A stretch of DNA of 64,000 nucleotides from Thermosipho atlanticus DSM 15807. GTDB lineage: Bacteria; Thermotogota; Thermotogae; Thermotogales; Fervidobacteriaceae. Below the pieces are notes generated by a model that was not told the origin of the DNA, searched no databases, and worked only from the letters and a program-made list of their open reading frames with translations. Every line of letters starts with the position of its first letter. The stretch's first letter is position 1. The translations under genes were made by a program, and so were the position numbers. The DNA lies in assembly GCF_900129985.1 (NCBI RefSeq), contig NZ_FQXN01000001.1, positions 62,001 to 126,000 on the forward strand, in the 5' to 3' direction. Positions 45,347-54,532 of the stretch are shown here, piece by piece.

Positions 45347-46745
45347 CAAAACTAGAAACAGGAATAAGAAATCTTGACAAAATTCTATATGGTGGTATAC
45401 CTTTATATTCGTTTAATATTATAGCAGGCCCTCCCGGTAGTGGCAAGACAATATTTGCTCAAAATATAATTTTGAATAATGTAAGAAAAGGGTTGAAAAG
45501 TATATATTTAACTACAATCTCTGAGTCTCAATTTAAGATGGTAAGACATTTAAAGGAATTTGAGTTTTTTTCAGATGAATTTTTGAATGAAAAATTTATT
45601 TATGGTGATTTGGGAAATGTTATACGAAAACGGGGAATTGAAAAAATCATAGAGTATTTTACAGAATTAATTAAGAAATATAAACCTAATATACTGGTAA
45701 TTGATAGTTTTAAAGCTATAAGAGATTTTTTCCTGATGAAAGTACTTTCAGAGTTTTTGTATATGAACTTGCAGCTACTTTGTCAATATGGGAAGTAACC
45801 GTTTTTCTAATTGGGGAGTATGAAGAAAAAGAACTGACTTTTTTGAGTGAATTTGCAGTTGCCGATGGGATTTTTTACCTTTACGGGCAACAGGAAAAGA
45901 GATTTCAAAAAAGATATTTACGAATATTGAAAATGAGAGGTACTGATTTTGAACATGGTGAACATTTGTTTCAGATAACATCATCTGGAATTGAAGTGTA
46001 TCCACGGATAAAGCCGCAAGGTAAAGAACTTCAATATGAAGTGAGACAATTAAGAAAGGGATTTGGAATTTCTGAACTTGATGAAATGCTTGATGGGGGT
46101 TTAAAAGAAGGAACTATTACGTTACTTTCAGGCGCTACTGGTACAGGTAAAACTGTTTTTTCATTGAAATTTTTACTTGAGGGAGTTAAGAATGGAGAAA
46201 ATGGATTGTTTATTACTTTTGAAGAACCGGTTGCTCAGATTATAGATAATGCTAAAAGTATGGGGTGGAATATAGAAAAATATATAAAAGAAGGCACATT
46301 AAGTATTAAATTTATTTCTCCTATGGAACTTGATGTTGATAAACATGCGTATGAAATATTGGATTTAATAGAAACAAATAATGTGAAAAGGTTTGTTCTT
46401 GACAGTATATCATCATTTGAAAAAAGTGTATTTGATGAAAAGAAGTACAAAGATTATTTATAGGCAATATCTCAATTTGTTAAGAGAAGATTTGTAACTG
46501 CGATTTTTACAGTATTGAACGAAAACATCTTTTCACCACTTGTTGTAACTAAACATCAAATTTCACTAATATCAGATAATATAATAATTTTACGTTATGT
46601 TGAAAACGGTGCAAAGCTTCAAAAAATGATTGGGATTCTCAAAGCACGAGGTAACAATCACAGTAGAGAACTTAGACAATATGAAATTACTCCAAATGGA
46701 ATAAAAATCTTAGGAAAATTAGATAAAGAAAACATGTTGAAATGA
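45343..46745 (+). pseudogene. Double-KaiC (RecA-like) ATPase gene, broken by a frameshift and a stop
   Basis: Three consecutive reading frames make one protein of about 467 residues with two KaiC domains: Walker A GPPGSGKT and GATGTGKT, with VIDSFKAIRDFF and VLDSISSFE for Walker B. The first break is at the T6 run 45726-45731: one extra T would continue RDFF into PDESTFRVFVYELAATL. The second is a TAG at 46461-46463 with the frame continuing AISQFVKRRFV to a stop at 46745. Rest well conserved. Either a recent pseudogene or two errors; slippage at T6 is possible but would not explain the TAG. Confidence 0.82.
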
Positions 46746-46755
46746 GGTGTATTTA

Positions 46756-48171
46756 ATGTCTACGAATCTTTCATTGGTTGTTTCAATGAAGTATTGGCAG
46801 GATTTTCAAGATTCGCTTGCCAGAGTTATAGATTCTAATATTTATGTTTTCAATTCAAATGGTGGGCTTTTTTCGAAATTTAGTAAGAGTTTCGAAATAT
46901 GCCGGCAGGTAAATAAAGAATGTCGACTTTGTAATGAGAAGTGCTTATATTTTTATAAAAAAATATTTAATTCTTTAGAACGTAAAGGAGTTTTTACATG
47001 TCCTTTTGGTATTAAACTATACGTTTATCGTTTAGGAACTTATGAGCAAAAAATAGGATATCTCATTATTGCTCCAACAAAGAAAATTGAAACTGAGAGT
47101 GAAGAAGAAAGAGCTTTTCTTGCAAAGGCATACAATGTATATCAAACAATTGAAGAAGTTCTCAAATCAATACTTGAAAAAAATCTATTAGGGTTTCGGA
47201 ATCTTGAATTAAATAGTATTTATGAAATTAGTCGTCTTTTGACATCAATAACGGAATTAGATAAGGCTATGGAACTTATAACAAATTCTTTGGTTATAAT
47301 ATATAATGCTAATTTAGGATTTATTGGTTTGCGTGAAGGTGATAAAATCAAAATAGCACAGTCTAAAGGTGAATTAAAAGAGGATTTAATTGGAAAAGAA
47401 TGGATGATGTCTCATCCAATAATGACTAAAGTTTTTTCAAAAGTTGAGCCAACTTTTTTAACAACAGAGGAATTAACGAGTTTGGATGGATTTTCTGGTT
47501 TAGAAATTAATTCTAAAAGTAAAGCAATAATCTACCCTTTGTGGACTTCTGTAGGCGCTGTTGGATTATTAGGTATCGTATTTCCATCAGATATAATGGA
47601 TGCTAATGGAATTAGGAATCTTTTCATATATGCTAATTTTACAGCAGTAGCTTTAGCTAATGCGAAACTTGTGAGTAGGTTGGAAAAAGAAGCAGAAACA
47701 GATTTTCTAACAGGTTTTTTCAACAAACGAGCAATTCGGAATATGCTTATTGTTGAACTTGAAAAGTCAATCAGATATAAAATTCCATTGGCAGTTATTT
47801 TTTTGGATATTGATGATTTTAAAGCCTATAATGATACTTTTGGGCATTTACGTGGAGATTTGGTGTTGCAAAAGGTGGCAGAGCTAATAAAAAAATCTAT
47901 TAGAGCTGTAGATATCGTTGGACGTTATGATGGAGAAGAGTTTGTAGTTCTTCTACCTGGAACAAATAAAGAAGGAGCTATTAAGGTTGCGGAGAGAATA
48001 CGAAAATCTATTGAAAATTATTCTTTTCCAAACCGTAAAATTACGGTGAGTTTAGGAGTAACTCTAGCTAAAAACGGAGATTCAGTATATTCTTTAATTG
48101 AAAGAGCTGATAAAGCTTTATATCAAGCGAAAAAACAAGGTAAAAATCGTGTTTATTTTCAAGAACTGTAA
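46756..48171 (+). CDS. Diguanylate cyclase with PocR and GAF sensor domains
   Basis: 471 residues from the ATG at 46756 (GAGGTG upstream). N-terminal PocR-like domain with Cys49, Cys56, Cys59, Cys63 and Cys82 (metal or cluster ligands), GAF domain (about 150-305), GGDEF domain (about 310-471). The active-site motif reads DGEEF (392-396) instead of GGEEF; metal ligands in IFLDIDDFKAYND and the RAVD inhibition site (383-386) are present. Likely makes c-di-GMP in response to a small ligand, if the motif is functional. Followed by an HD-GYP gene that would degrade the product. Confidence 0.9.
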   Translation: MSTNLSLVVSMKYWQDFQDSLARVIDSNIYVFNSNGGLFSKFSKSFEICRQVNKECRLCNEKCLYFYKKIFNSLERKGVFTCPFGIKLYVYRLGTYEQKIGYLIIAPTKKIETESEEERAFLAKAYNVYQTIEEVLKSILEKNLLGFRNLELNSIYEISRLLTSITELDKAMELITNSLVIIYNANLGFIGLREGDKIKIAQSKGELKEDLIGKEWMMSHPIMTKVFSKVEPTFLTTEELTSLDGFSGLEINSKSKAIIYPLWTSVGAVGLLGIVFPSDIMDANGIRNLFIYANFTAVALANAKLVSRLEKEAETDFLTGFFNKRAIRNMLIVELEKSIRYKIPLAVIFLDIDDFKAYNDTFGHLRGDLVLQKVAELIKKSIRAVDIVGRYDGEEFVVLLPGTNKEGAIKVAERIRKSIENYSFPNRKITVSLGVTLAKNGDSVYSLIERADKALYQAKKQGKNRVYFQEL

Positions 48172-48224
48172 ATTGATTTGATTGAATGAAGAGATTATTT
48201 TAATTGGTTAGGAGGACGAAAAAA

Positions 48225-49427
48225 TTGGCAAATATAGATGATAAAGATGTGATGTCTGAAGACGAGAAAGAGTCAAAACTTTTGAATGCTCTTCATAAAA
48301 CTCTCGATCTTGCGTTTGATAAAGCCCAAGAAGAAAATGCATTAATGTTGAAAAAACTTATTGAAATAACACAAATAATATCTTCTAATTTGAAGTTAAA
48401 AGGAATTATAAAAGCAACATTGAAAAGACTCAATAAAATAATAGAAGGGGAGTATTTTGCAATATGGCTTTTTGATGAAACAGGTAAGAAAATTATATTA
48501 AAAGCATATTTGGAAAAAAATGATGGGTTAAAAGTTAATTTTGAAGATCGCATTGAAATAGAAAATACAGTTATTAATGAATTTGTAGATGAAAATGTAT
48601 TGGTTTTATCAAAAGATACTAAAGATTATAAATATTTCAAAAATTTAATAAATTTTATGAAAGAGAATATTCAATCAATTTTACTAATTCCTATTCAAGG
48701 ATTGGGAAATATTTATGGGATATTAATAGTTTGTACACATTATCCCATGGATCATCGGAGTAATGAAATTGGTTATTTGTCTATTATTGCTAATCAAGTG
48801 GGACTCTCATTGGAAAATGCTCAGTTATATAAATCATTACAAAATTATTTTTATAACGTTGTAAATGCACTAGTTGCTGCTTTGGAGGCAAAAGATAAAT
48901 ATACTCAAGGCCATTCTCTGAGAGTAGCTCAATGGTCAAAAATAGTTGCAAGAGAATTAGACTTATCTGAAAACGAACAAAAAAAGATTTATATAGCAGG
49001 GCTGTTACATGATATTGGAAAAGTTGGAGTGGAGGAATATATATTATTAAAAAAAGCCCCTCTAACTTCTCAAGAGATCGAGAAAATTCGAGAGCATCCT
49101 GTACTAGGAGTAAAAATATTAGAACCTGCCAATGTTCCGAAAGAGATAATTAAAGCAGTTCTTTATCACCATGAAAATTATGATGGTAGTGGTTATCCTG
49201 AAGGGATTTCAGGTGAAAAGATTCCAGTTTTAGCTCGAATTATTAGAGTGGTAGATTCGTATGATGCAATGATTTCTGATAGACCATATCGTAAGGCATT
49301 TTCTAAAGAGTGGGCGATTGAGGAATTGAAAAGATGTTCAGGAAAGCAATTTGATCCTAGTATTGTTGACATAGTCGTAAGACTTATCAAGCGTGGTATA
49401 TTTGATAATATAGTAATTGAGAATTAA
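48225..49427 (+). CDS. GAF-HD-GYP cyclic-di-GMP phosphodiesterase
   Basis: 400 residues from the TTG at 48225, eight bases after TAGGAGG. A coiled N-terminus, GAF domain (about 45-205) and HD-GYP domain with HD at 262-263 (GLLHDIGK), HP, HH and HHENYDGSGYP (315-325), all catalytic residues present. Hydrolyses c-di-GMP. The cyclase and phosphodiesterase side by side indicate local control of c-di-GMP. Followed by the rpmE promoter. Confidence 0.93.
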   Translation: MANIDDKDVMSEDEKESKLLNALHKTLDLAFDKAQEENALMLKKLIEITQIISSNLKLKGIIKATLKRLNKIIEGEYFAIWLFDETGKKIILKAYLEKNDGLKVNFEDRIEIENTVINEFVDENVLVLSKDTKDYKYFKNLINFMKENIQSILLIPIQGLGNIYGILIVCTHYPMDHRSNEIGYLSIIANQVGLSLENAQLYKSLQNYFYNVVNALVAALEAKDKYTQGHSLRVAQWSKIVARELDLSENEQKKIYIAGLLHDIGKVGVEEYILLKKAPLTSQEIEKIREHPVLGVKILEPANVPKEIIKAVLYHHENYDGSGYPEGISGEKIPVLARIIRVVDSYDAMISDRPYRKAFSKEWAIEELKRCSGKQFDPSIVDIVVRLIKRGIFDNIVIEN

Positions 49428-49453
49428 TTAAAAGAAGGAAACGGATATTTGTC

Positions 49454-49481
49454 TTTACATAAAAAATTTATATGGTATAAT
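49454..49481 (+). promoter_or_regulatory. Promoter of rpmE
   Basis: TTTACA (49454-49459), 16 bases, TATAAT (49476-49481) with a TGG extension; 40 bases before the rpmE GTG. Confidence 0.7.
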
Positions 49482-49520
49482 AACAATGATAAAATAATAA
49501 AAATTTGTGAGGTGAGGAAA

Positions 49521-49730
49521 GTGAAAAAGGGAATTCACCCAGAGATGAAGCTTATTACTGTAAAATGTGCTTGTGGCACTGAGCATAAGTTTTATAGTAC
49601 TAGAGAAAACGTAAGGATTGATGTTTGCTCGAGCTGTCATCCATTTTACAAAGGTAGTAGAGGAGCTGGAGCATTTGTAGATACGGAAGGAAGAATTGAG
49701 AAATTCAAAAAGAAATATAATTTAGATTAA
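49521..49730 (+). CDS. rpmE: 50S ribosomal protein L31
   Basis: 69 residues from the GTG at 49521 (GAGGTGAGG upstream). [27 protein letters not shown] and [13 protein letters not shown] give the zinc-binding C+ form (CxC and CxxC). Ribosomal large-subunit protein. Longer upstream in-frame reading from 49449 has no ribosome site. Confidence 0.97.
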   Translation: MKKGIHPEMKLITVKCACGTEHKFYSTRENVRIDVCSSCHPFYKGSRGAGAFVDTEGRIEKFKKKYNLD

Positions 49731-49739
49731 TAATGTTGC

Positions 49740-49770
49740 CGGGGGCATTTGCTCCCGTAAATTATTTTTA
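49740..49770 (+). terminator. Weak terminator after rpmE
   Basis: 7-bp stem with one G-T pair (49740-49746, 49751-49757), four-base loop, then an interrupted T-run. Confidence 0.5.
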
Positions 49771-49788
49771 AATCCATAGGGAGGTTTT

Positions 49789-50163
49789 GTGTGTATGGAA
49801 GTTGGGCAAGTAGTAAAAGGAAAAGTAGTGGAGATACTCAAGTTTGGAGCAAATGTTGAACTAGAGAACGGAGAAAAAGCTTTCGTCCATATTTCTAAGA
49901 TTGCATCTACGTATGTTAAATCCGTAAGTGATCATTTGAAAGTTGGTCAAGAGATTGAAGGAAAAATATTAGGTAAAACTAAGGATGGAAAGTGGGAAAT
50001 TTCTTTAAAGTTAAAGGAAGGAAAAGGAACATCTAGAAGTGACCAACAAACAAGTTCGGATTTTGAAAGGAAATTGGCAAAGTTTATGAAAGATAGTGAT
50101 AGAAAGCATTCGGAATATCGTAAAAGACTTGATAAAAAAAGAGGAAAAAAGAATAGAAGGTAA
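49789..50163 (+). CDS. S1-domain RNA-binding protein
   Basis: 122-124 residues; the GTG at 49789 and the ATG at 49795 are both possible after GGGAGG. An S1 domain (residues 3-75; VGQVVKGKVVEILKFGANVELENGEKAFVHISKIA) is followed by a basic, Lys/Arg-rich tail (HSEYRKRLDKKRGKKNRR). Similar to the Firmicute YugI/general stress protein 13 family. Probably binds RNA or ribosomes. Confidence 0.9.
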   Translation: MCMEVGQVVKGKVVEILKFGANVELENGEKAFVHISKIASTYVKSVSDHLKVGQEIEGKILGKTKDGKWEISLKLKEGKGTSRSDQQTSSDFERKLAKFMKDSDRKHSEYRKRLDKKRGKKNRR

Positions 50164-50168
50164 ATAGA

Positions 50169-50194
50169 TAGGGCGGGGAAACCCGCCCTATTTT
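50169..50194. terminator. Terminator between S1 gene and the NuoF-like gene
   Basis: 9-bp stem TAGGGCGGG/CCCGCCCTA (50169-50177, 50182-50190) with a GAAA tetraloop, T-rich on the right. Likely serves both convergent genes. Confidence 0.82.
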
Positions 50195-50197
50195 AAT

Positions 50198-51826
50198 TTA
50201 CCTTATCAGTTTTTTAGATTTTTTCTTTTTTTTGTTTTCTATTTTTTTACAAATATTTGCAGGACAAGCTTTATTTTCGATATGCGTAAGAAATTCATCC
50301 TTGAAATTATTGATCAACGAGAGTAAAGGTACAGGGAAGCTTTGTCCAAGACCGCATAGTGCAGCGCTTTTAGCAAGATTCGCTATTTCAATTAATTTGT
50401 CTAAATCTTCTTTTGTTGCTTCAAAATGGCTCATTTTTTTAAGAATATTAACTGCCAACTTTGTACCTTCACGACATGGTGTACATTTTCCACAGGATTC
50501 GTGGCTGAAGAATTCCATAACGTTTAACGCAATATCAACTACGCAATGATTATTGTTAACACCGAGAATTACACCTGATCCAAGACTTACACCGTAGTTT
50601 TTAAAAGAGTCATAGTCAAGTGGTGTATCATATTTATCTTCACCAATAAATGTGCCAGCAATTCCTCCTGTCTGGATCATTTTGAGTTTATTGCTTCCAG
50701 CTACTCCGCCAGAAAGTGCAATTAATTCTCTAACTTTCACTCCCATTGGTAATTCTACAATTCCCCTGTTTGAAAGATTTCCAGCAAAACAAAAGACTTT
50801 AGTACCTGGAGAATTTTCTGTTCCAATTGATTTGAACCATTGAGCACCATTAAGTATTATTGAAGGAACATTTGCAAGTGTTTCTACATTGTTGATAACA
50901 GTCGGTTTTCCAAACAAACCGCTTTGTGGAGGATATGGAGGCTTTAGTCTTGCTCTTCCAGCTTTTCCTTCAATTGATTCCAAAAGGGCAGTTTCTTCAC
51001 CGCAAATGTAGGCTCCTGCTCCTAGTCTAATAAATAAATCAAAATCAAAATTAGAATTTAAAATATTTTTTCCTAAGAAACCATATTCATATGCATCTTT
51101 TATTGCTTTTCTCAAATTTTCAATAGAACCATAATATTCCCCTCTAATATATATATATCCTTTAGTTGCTCCTACAGCATAGCCGGCAATGACCATTGCT
51201 TCAATTACGCTGTGTGGGTCACCTTCCATAATCAACCTATCCTTGTAAGTTCCTGGCTCACCTTCATCTGCATTACAAACGATAAACTTTTGATCAGCAC
51301 TTGTTTTATAAGCAAATTCCCATTTTAATCCTGTGGGGAATCCAGCTCCTCCTCTTCCTCTTAATCCACTGTTTTTAATTTCGTCAATAATTTCTTCAGG
51401 TTTCATTTTCAATGCTTTTGCTAAAGCAAAATATCCATTATTTGCAATATATTCATCAATGTTTTTAGGATCTATTTTTCCAATGTTGCGGGTTACTATT
51501 TTATACTCATTTGGTAGTTCCTTTGTTTCTGTACTGATTAATTGTTCTTTGCTAATTTCTAAATCTAAGACTTTTCTACCTTTTAAGATGTGTTCTTCAA
51601 AAATCTTTAGTACGTTATCTTTATTTTTGACATTATAAAAGACACCATCAGGCATAATGCCAATGGTAACCCCGTTATAACTTCCCATCGTACCGGTTTC
51701 TAAAACATCGACAATTTTATCTAAATTGTGTTCTTTTACAAGTTCGACAAGTTGCTTGTAAAATTCTTTGGCACCCAGAAGTACACTATTACTATCTACA
51801 GAAACTAGAACAGTTATTGGCTTCAT
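50198..51826 (-). CDS. NuoF/HydB-like flavin subunit without N-terminal cluster cysteines
   Basis: 542 residues. The NADH and FMN core is intact (GLRGRGGAGFPTGLKWEFA; CNADEGEPGTYKDR; ESCGKCTPCREGTK...CGLGQ for a 4Fe-4S cluster). In the N-terminal thioredoxin-like domain, the four cysteines seen in the paralogue at 52331 (Cys14, 19, 51, 55) align with Ser9, Ser14, Thr46 and Tyr50, so no 2Fe-2S cluster can form. The C-terminal ferredoxin domain is also absent, replaced by a Lys-rich end. Likely a simpler NADH-oxidising flavoprotein. Pairs with the NuoE-like gene upstream. Confidence 0.9.
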   Translation of the reverse strand: MKPITVLVSVDSNSVLLGAKEFYKQLVELVKEHNLDKIVDVLETGTMGSYNGVTIGIMPDGVFYNVKNKDNVLKIFEEHILKGRKVLDLEISKEQLISTETKELPNEYKIVTRNIGKIDPKNIDEYIANNGYFALAKALKMKPEEIIDEIKNSGLRGRGGAGFPTGLKWEFAYKTSADQKFIVCNADEGEPGTYKDRLIMEGDPHSVIEAMVIAGYAVGATKGYIYIRGEYYGSIENLRKAIKDAYEYGFLGKNILNSNFDFDLFIRLGAGAYICGEETALLESIEGKAGRARLKPPYPPQSGLFGKPTVINNVETLANVPSIILNGAQWFKSIGTENSPGTKVFCFAGNLSNRGIVELPMGVKVRELIALSGGVAGSNKLKMIQTGGIAGTFIGEDKYDTPLDYDSFKNYGVSLGSGVILGVNNNHCVVDIALNVMEFFSHESCGKCTPCREGTKLAVNILKKMSHFEATKEDLDKLIEIANLAKSAALCGLGQSFPVPLLSLINNFKDEFLTHIENKACPANICKKIENKKKKKSKKLIR

Positions 51827-52311
51827 TTCTGTTCACCCCCTTTAAGATTTCTAATTATTTCTCTTACTTTTTCGGGGGTGAGATCACCATAATATTCTTG
51901 ATTAATCATTATTACAGGTGAAACCCCACAAAGTCCTAAACATCCGGATTCTTCGAGTGTAAACAAACCGTCTTCTGTTGTTTGGTTAAAGTCAATTTTT
52001 AATTCATCCTTTAATGCTTGTATAATTTCCTTTCCGTTTACTACATGGCACGGGAGACTTGTACACACTCTTATAACATATTTTCCCCTAGGTTTAGTGG
52101 AAAACATAGTATAAAAAGTTAAAACTTCATATACTTTTGAAATTGGAATATTTAATTCTTCGCTGACTATTTGGGCAGCGTGTTCTGGAATGTAGCTTTT
52201 TTCAATTTTATCTTGAATTTTGTGAAGAGTATAGATTAAAATATCCTGTTCTTCAAGTGTTTCATTTTTAGCTTCTTTTACGATGTTCCTAATTTCTTCA
52301 GTTGTAATCAT
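51823..52311 (-). CDS. NuoE/HydC-like 2Fe-2S subunit (second copy)
   Basis: 162 residues. Cys pairs CTSLPC and CLGLC hold a 2Fe-2S cluster in a thioredoxin-like fold; KVYEVLTFYTMFSTKPRGK is the usual family motif. Overlaps the NuoF-like gene by four bases. It is the partner of the degenerate NuoF, so it retains a cluster while the flavin subunit lost one. Confidence 0.92.
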   Translation of the reverse strand: MITTEEIRNIVKEAKNETLEEQDILIYTLHKIQDKIEKSYIPEHAAQIVSEELNIPISKVYEVLTFYTMFSTKPRGKYVIRVCTSLPCHVVNGKEIIQALKDELKIDFNQTTEDGLFTLEESGCLGLCGVSPVIMINQEYYGDLTPEKVREIIRNLKGGEQK

Positions 52312-52330
52312 ACTGCGACCCCCTCACCTT

Positions 52331-54148
52331 TTAATCTAGTGCTGGTGTTACTTTACTAATAGCATCAAATCTACACACTTCTATACAACTGCCACATTTA
52401 ACACATGTGTCTTGATCAATTTCGTGAACTTTTCTAACTTCACCACTAATACAATTTACTGGACAAACTCTTGCACATGCAGTACATCCAACACATTTTT
52501 CAGGATCAATTACGTAACTTATTAATTCTTTACATTTTTTTGCTGGACAAGATTTATCTTTTACATGAGCTATATATTCATCTTTATAATATCTTAATGT
52601 TGATAATACTGGGTTTGGTGCAGTTTGACCTAGACCGCATAAAGAAGAATCTTTAATGACATTTCCAAGATTTTCGAGAATCTCAATATCTTCCTCTGTT
52701 CCTTCACCTCTTGTTATTCTATCTAAAATTTCATACATCAATTTTGTCCCCTCACGACAAGGAGTACATTTTCCACAGGATTCGTCGACGGTAAACTCTA
52801 AGAAAAACTTTGCGACATCAACCATACAATCATCTTCATCAAGTACAATCATGCCTCCAGAACCAACGATAGCACCTAATTGATTCAGGGATTCGTAGTC
52901 AACAGGAGTATCGAAGTATTTTTCGGGAATAACTCCTCCACTTGGCCCACCAGTTTGAACAGCTTTGATTTTCTTACCTGTGGGTGAACCACCACCAATT
53001 TCATATATTAATTCTCTAATAGTAATACCCATTGGAACCTCAACAAGCCCCGTATTTTTCACTTTTCCTGCGAGTGCAAATACTTTGGTACCTGGAGATT
53101 TTTCTGTTCCCCATTGTCTGAACCATTCTGGACCGTTGTTAATTATAGGAGGGACACAGGCAAGGGTTTCAACATTATTTATATTACTGGGTTTACCCCA
53201 CAATCCTTTTTGCGCTGGATAAGGAGGTTTTACTCTTGGTTGACCACGTTGGCCTTCAATTGAATTAATGAGAGCTGTTTCCTCACCACATACAAATGCG
53301 CCAGCGCCTATCCTAATTTCAATATCGAAAGAAAAACCACTATCAAGAATATTTTCACCTAAAAAACCATATTCTCGGGCTTGTTTTAATGCTTCGGTTA
53401 ACCTTTCTATCGCAATTGGATATTCTGCTCTAACATATACAAATCCTTTAGTTGCTCCGATAGCATAACCTGCTATAGTCATTGCTTCGATAATTGTGTG
53501 AGGATCTCCTTCCAATATAGATCTATCCATAAAAGCTCCGGGATCGCCTTCATCGGCATTACAAATCATATATTTTTCGTCGCCTGGTGATTTTCTAGCA
53601 AATTCCCATTTCAAACCTGTTGGGAATCCAGCTCCTCCTCTTCCTCTAAGGCCACTATCTTTGATTACTTTGATTACTTCTTCAGGAGTCATTTGTTTTA
53701 AAGCTTTATGTAAAGCAAAATATCCATCTCTTGCAATATATTCGTCAATATTAAGTGGGTCAATTACCCCCAAATTCCTTGTAGCAATTTTAACTTGTTT
53801 TGAAAAAAACGGAATTTCTTTCTGAGGTTGAGGCACAATTTTTCCTTTATCTCCCTGGTAAAGATATTCTTGGACAATCCTTCCTTTAAGAAGATGTTCT
53901 TCAACAATTGTTTCAGCAGCTTCAGGTGTTAATTTTTGATAGTAAACACCTTCTGGATAAATAACCATTATTGGGCCTAGACTACAAGCACCCATACAAC
54001 CTGTTTCGATAATTTTAATTGCATCTTGCAAATTATATTCTTTTAATTTTCTTTCAAGAGCTTCTTTTACACTTTCTTCACCCGAAGAAATACAAGCTCC
54101 ACCTGCACAAATTAAGATTGTATTTGTAGTTAGGGGCATTCTTTTCAA
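52331..54148 (-). CDS. HndC/HydB-type flavin subunit with ferredoxin domain
   Basis: 605 residues. N-terminal 2Fe-2S thioredoxin-like domain (Cys14, 19, 51, 55), NADH/FMN core (GLRGRGGAGFPTGLKWEFA; CNADEGDPGAFMDRS), a 4Fe-4S motif ESCGKCTPCREGTK with CGLGQ, and two C-terminal 4Fe-4S clusters (CVGCTACARVCPVNC; CVKCGSCIEVCRF). This is the subunit form of electron-bifurcating HydABC hydrogenases and HndABCD. The hydrogenase subunit (HydA/HndD) is not in the window, so partners are elsewhere or different. Confidence 0.94.
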   Translation of the reverse strand: MKRMPLTTNTILICAGGACISSGEESVKEALERKLKEYNLQDAIKIIETGCMGACSLGPIMVIYPEGVYYQKLTPEAAETIVEEHLLKGRIVQEYLYQGDKGKIVPQPQKEIPFFSKQVKIATRNLGVIDPLNIDEYIARDGYFALHKALKQMTPEEVIKVIKDSGLRGRGGAGFPTGLKWEFARKSPGDEKYMICNADEGDPGAFMDRSILEGDPHTIIEAMTIAGYAIGATKGFVYVRAEYPIAIERLTEALKQAREYGFLGENILDSGFSFDIEIRIGAGAFVCGEETALINSIEGQRGQPRVKPPYPAQKGLWGKPSNINNVETLACVPPIINNGPEWFRQWGTEKSPGTKVFALAGKVKNTGLVEVPMGITIRELIYEIGGGSPTGKKIKAVQTGGPSGGVIPEKYFDTPVDYESLNQLGAIVGSGGMIVLDEDDCMVDVAKFFLEFTVDESCGKCTPCREGTKLMYEILDRITRGEGTEEDIEILENLGNVIKDSSLCGLGQTAPNPVLSTLRYYKDEYIAHVKDKSCPAKKCKELISYVIDPEKCVGCTACARVCPVNCISGEVRKVHEIDQDTCVKCGSCIEVCRFDAISKVTPALD

Positions 54149-54154
54149 ACCTCC

Positions 54155-54532
54155 TTATTCTTCTCCTTGTTTTACAATTAAATCTCCGACAAGTTCTCCA
54201 GCAATAATGTGTTGTTTTACAATCCTTTTTGCATTATCGGGAGTAACATGACCATAAACAACAGGTGTTTCACCTTCGATTTCGATTTTTACAGTTGGTT
54301 CAACTTCACACAGTCCCATACATCCAGATTGTACGACTGAAATGTCATCAACGTTAAATTCATTTAGTGCTTCAACAATGGCATTCAACGTTTCTTTAGC
54401 GCCTGCCGCTATTCCACAGGTTCCCATTGCAACAACAATTCTTCCTCTCTTTCCAGATTCCCTCATTTTAACGTTTTTTAAGGTTTCTTCTTTTATTTTC
54501 ATAAGATCTTCTAAACTTTTTATTTTAGCCAT
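54155..54532 (-). CDS. HndB-type 2Fe-2S thioredoxin-like ferredoxin
   Basis: 125 residues. IVVAMGTCGIAAGAKETLNAI and GCMGLCEVEPTVKI form the conserved HndB cluster region (the first motif carries one Cys, as in the family). Passes electrons within the flavin complex. Its start touches the end of the HndA gene (54532). Confidence 0.9.
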   Translation of the reverse strand: MAKIKSLEDLMKIKEETLKNVKMRESGKRGRIVVAMGTCGIAAGAKETLNAIVEALNEFNVDDISVVQSGCMGLCEVEPTVKIEIEGETPVVYGHVTPDNAKRIVKQHIIAGELVGDLIVKQGEE

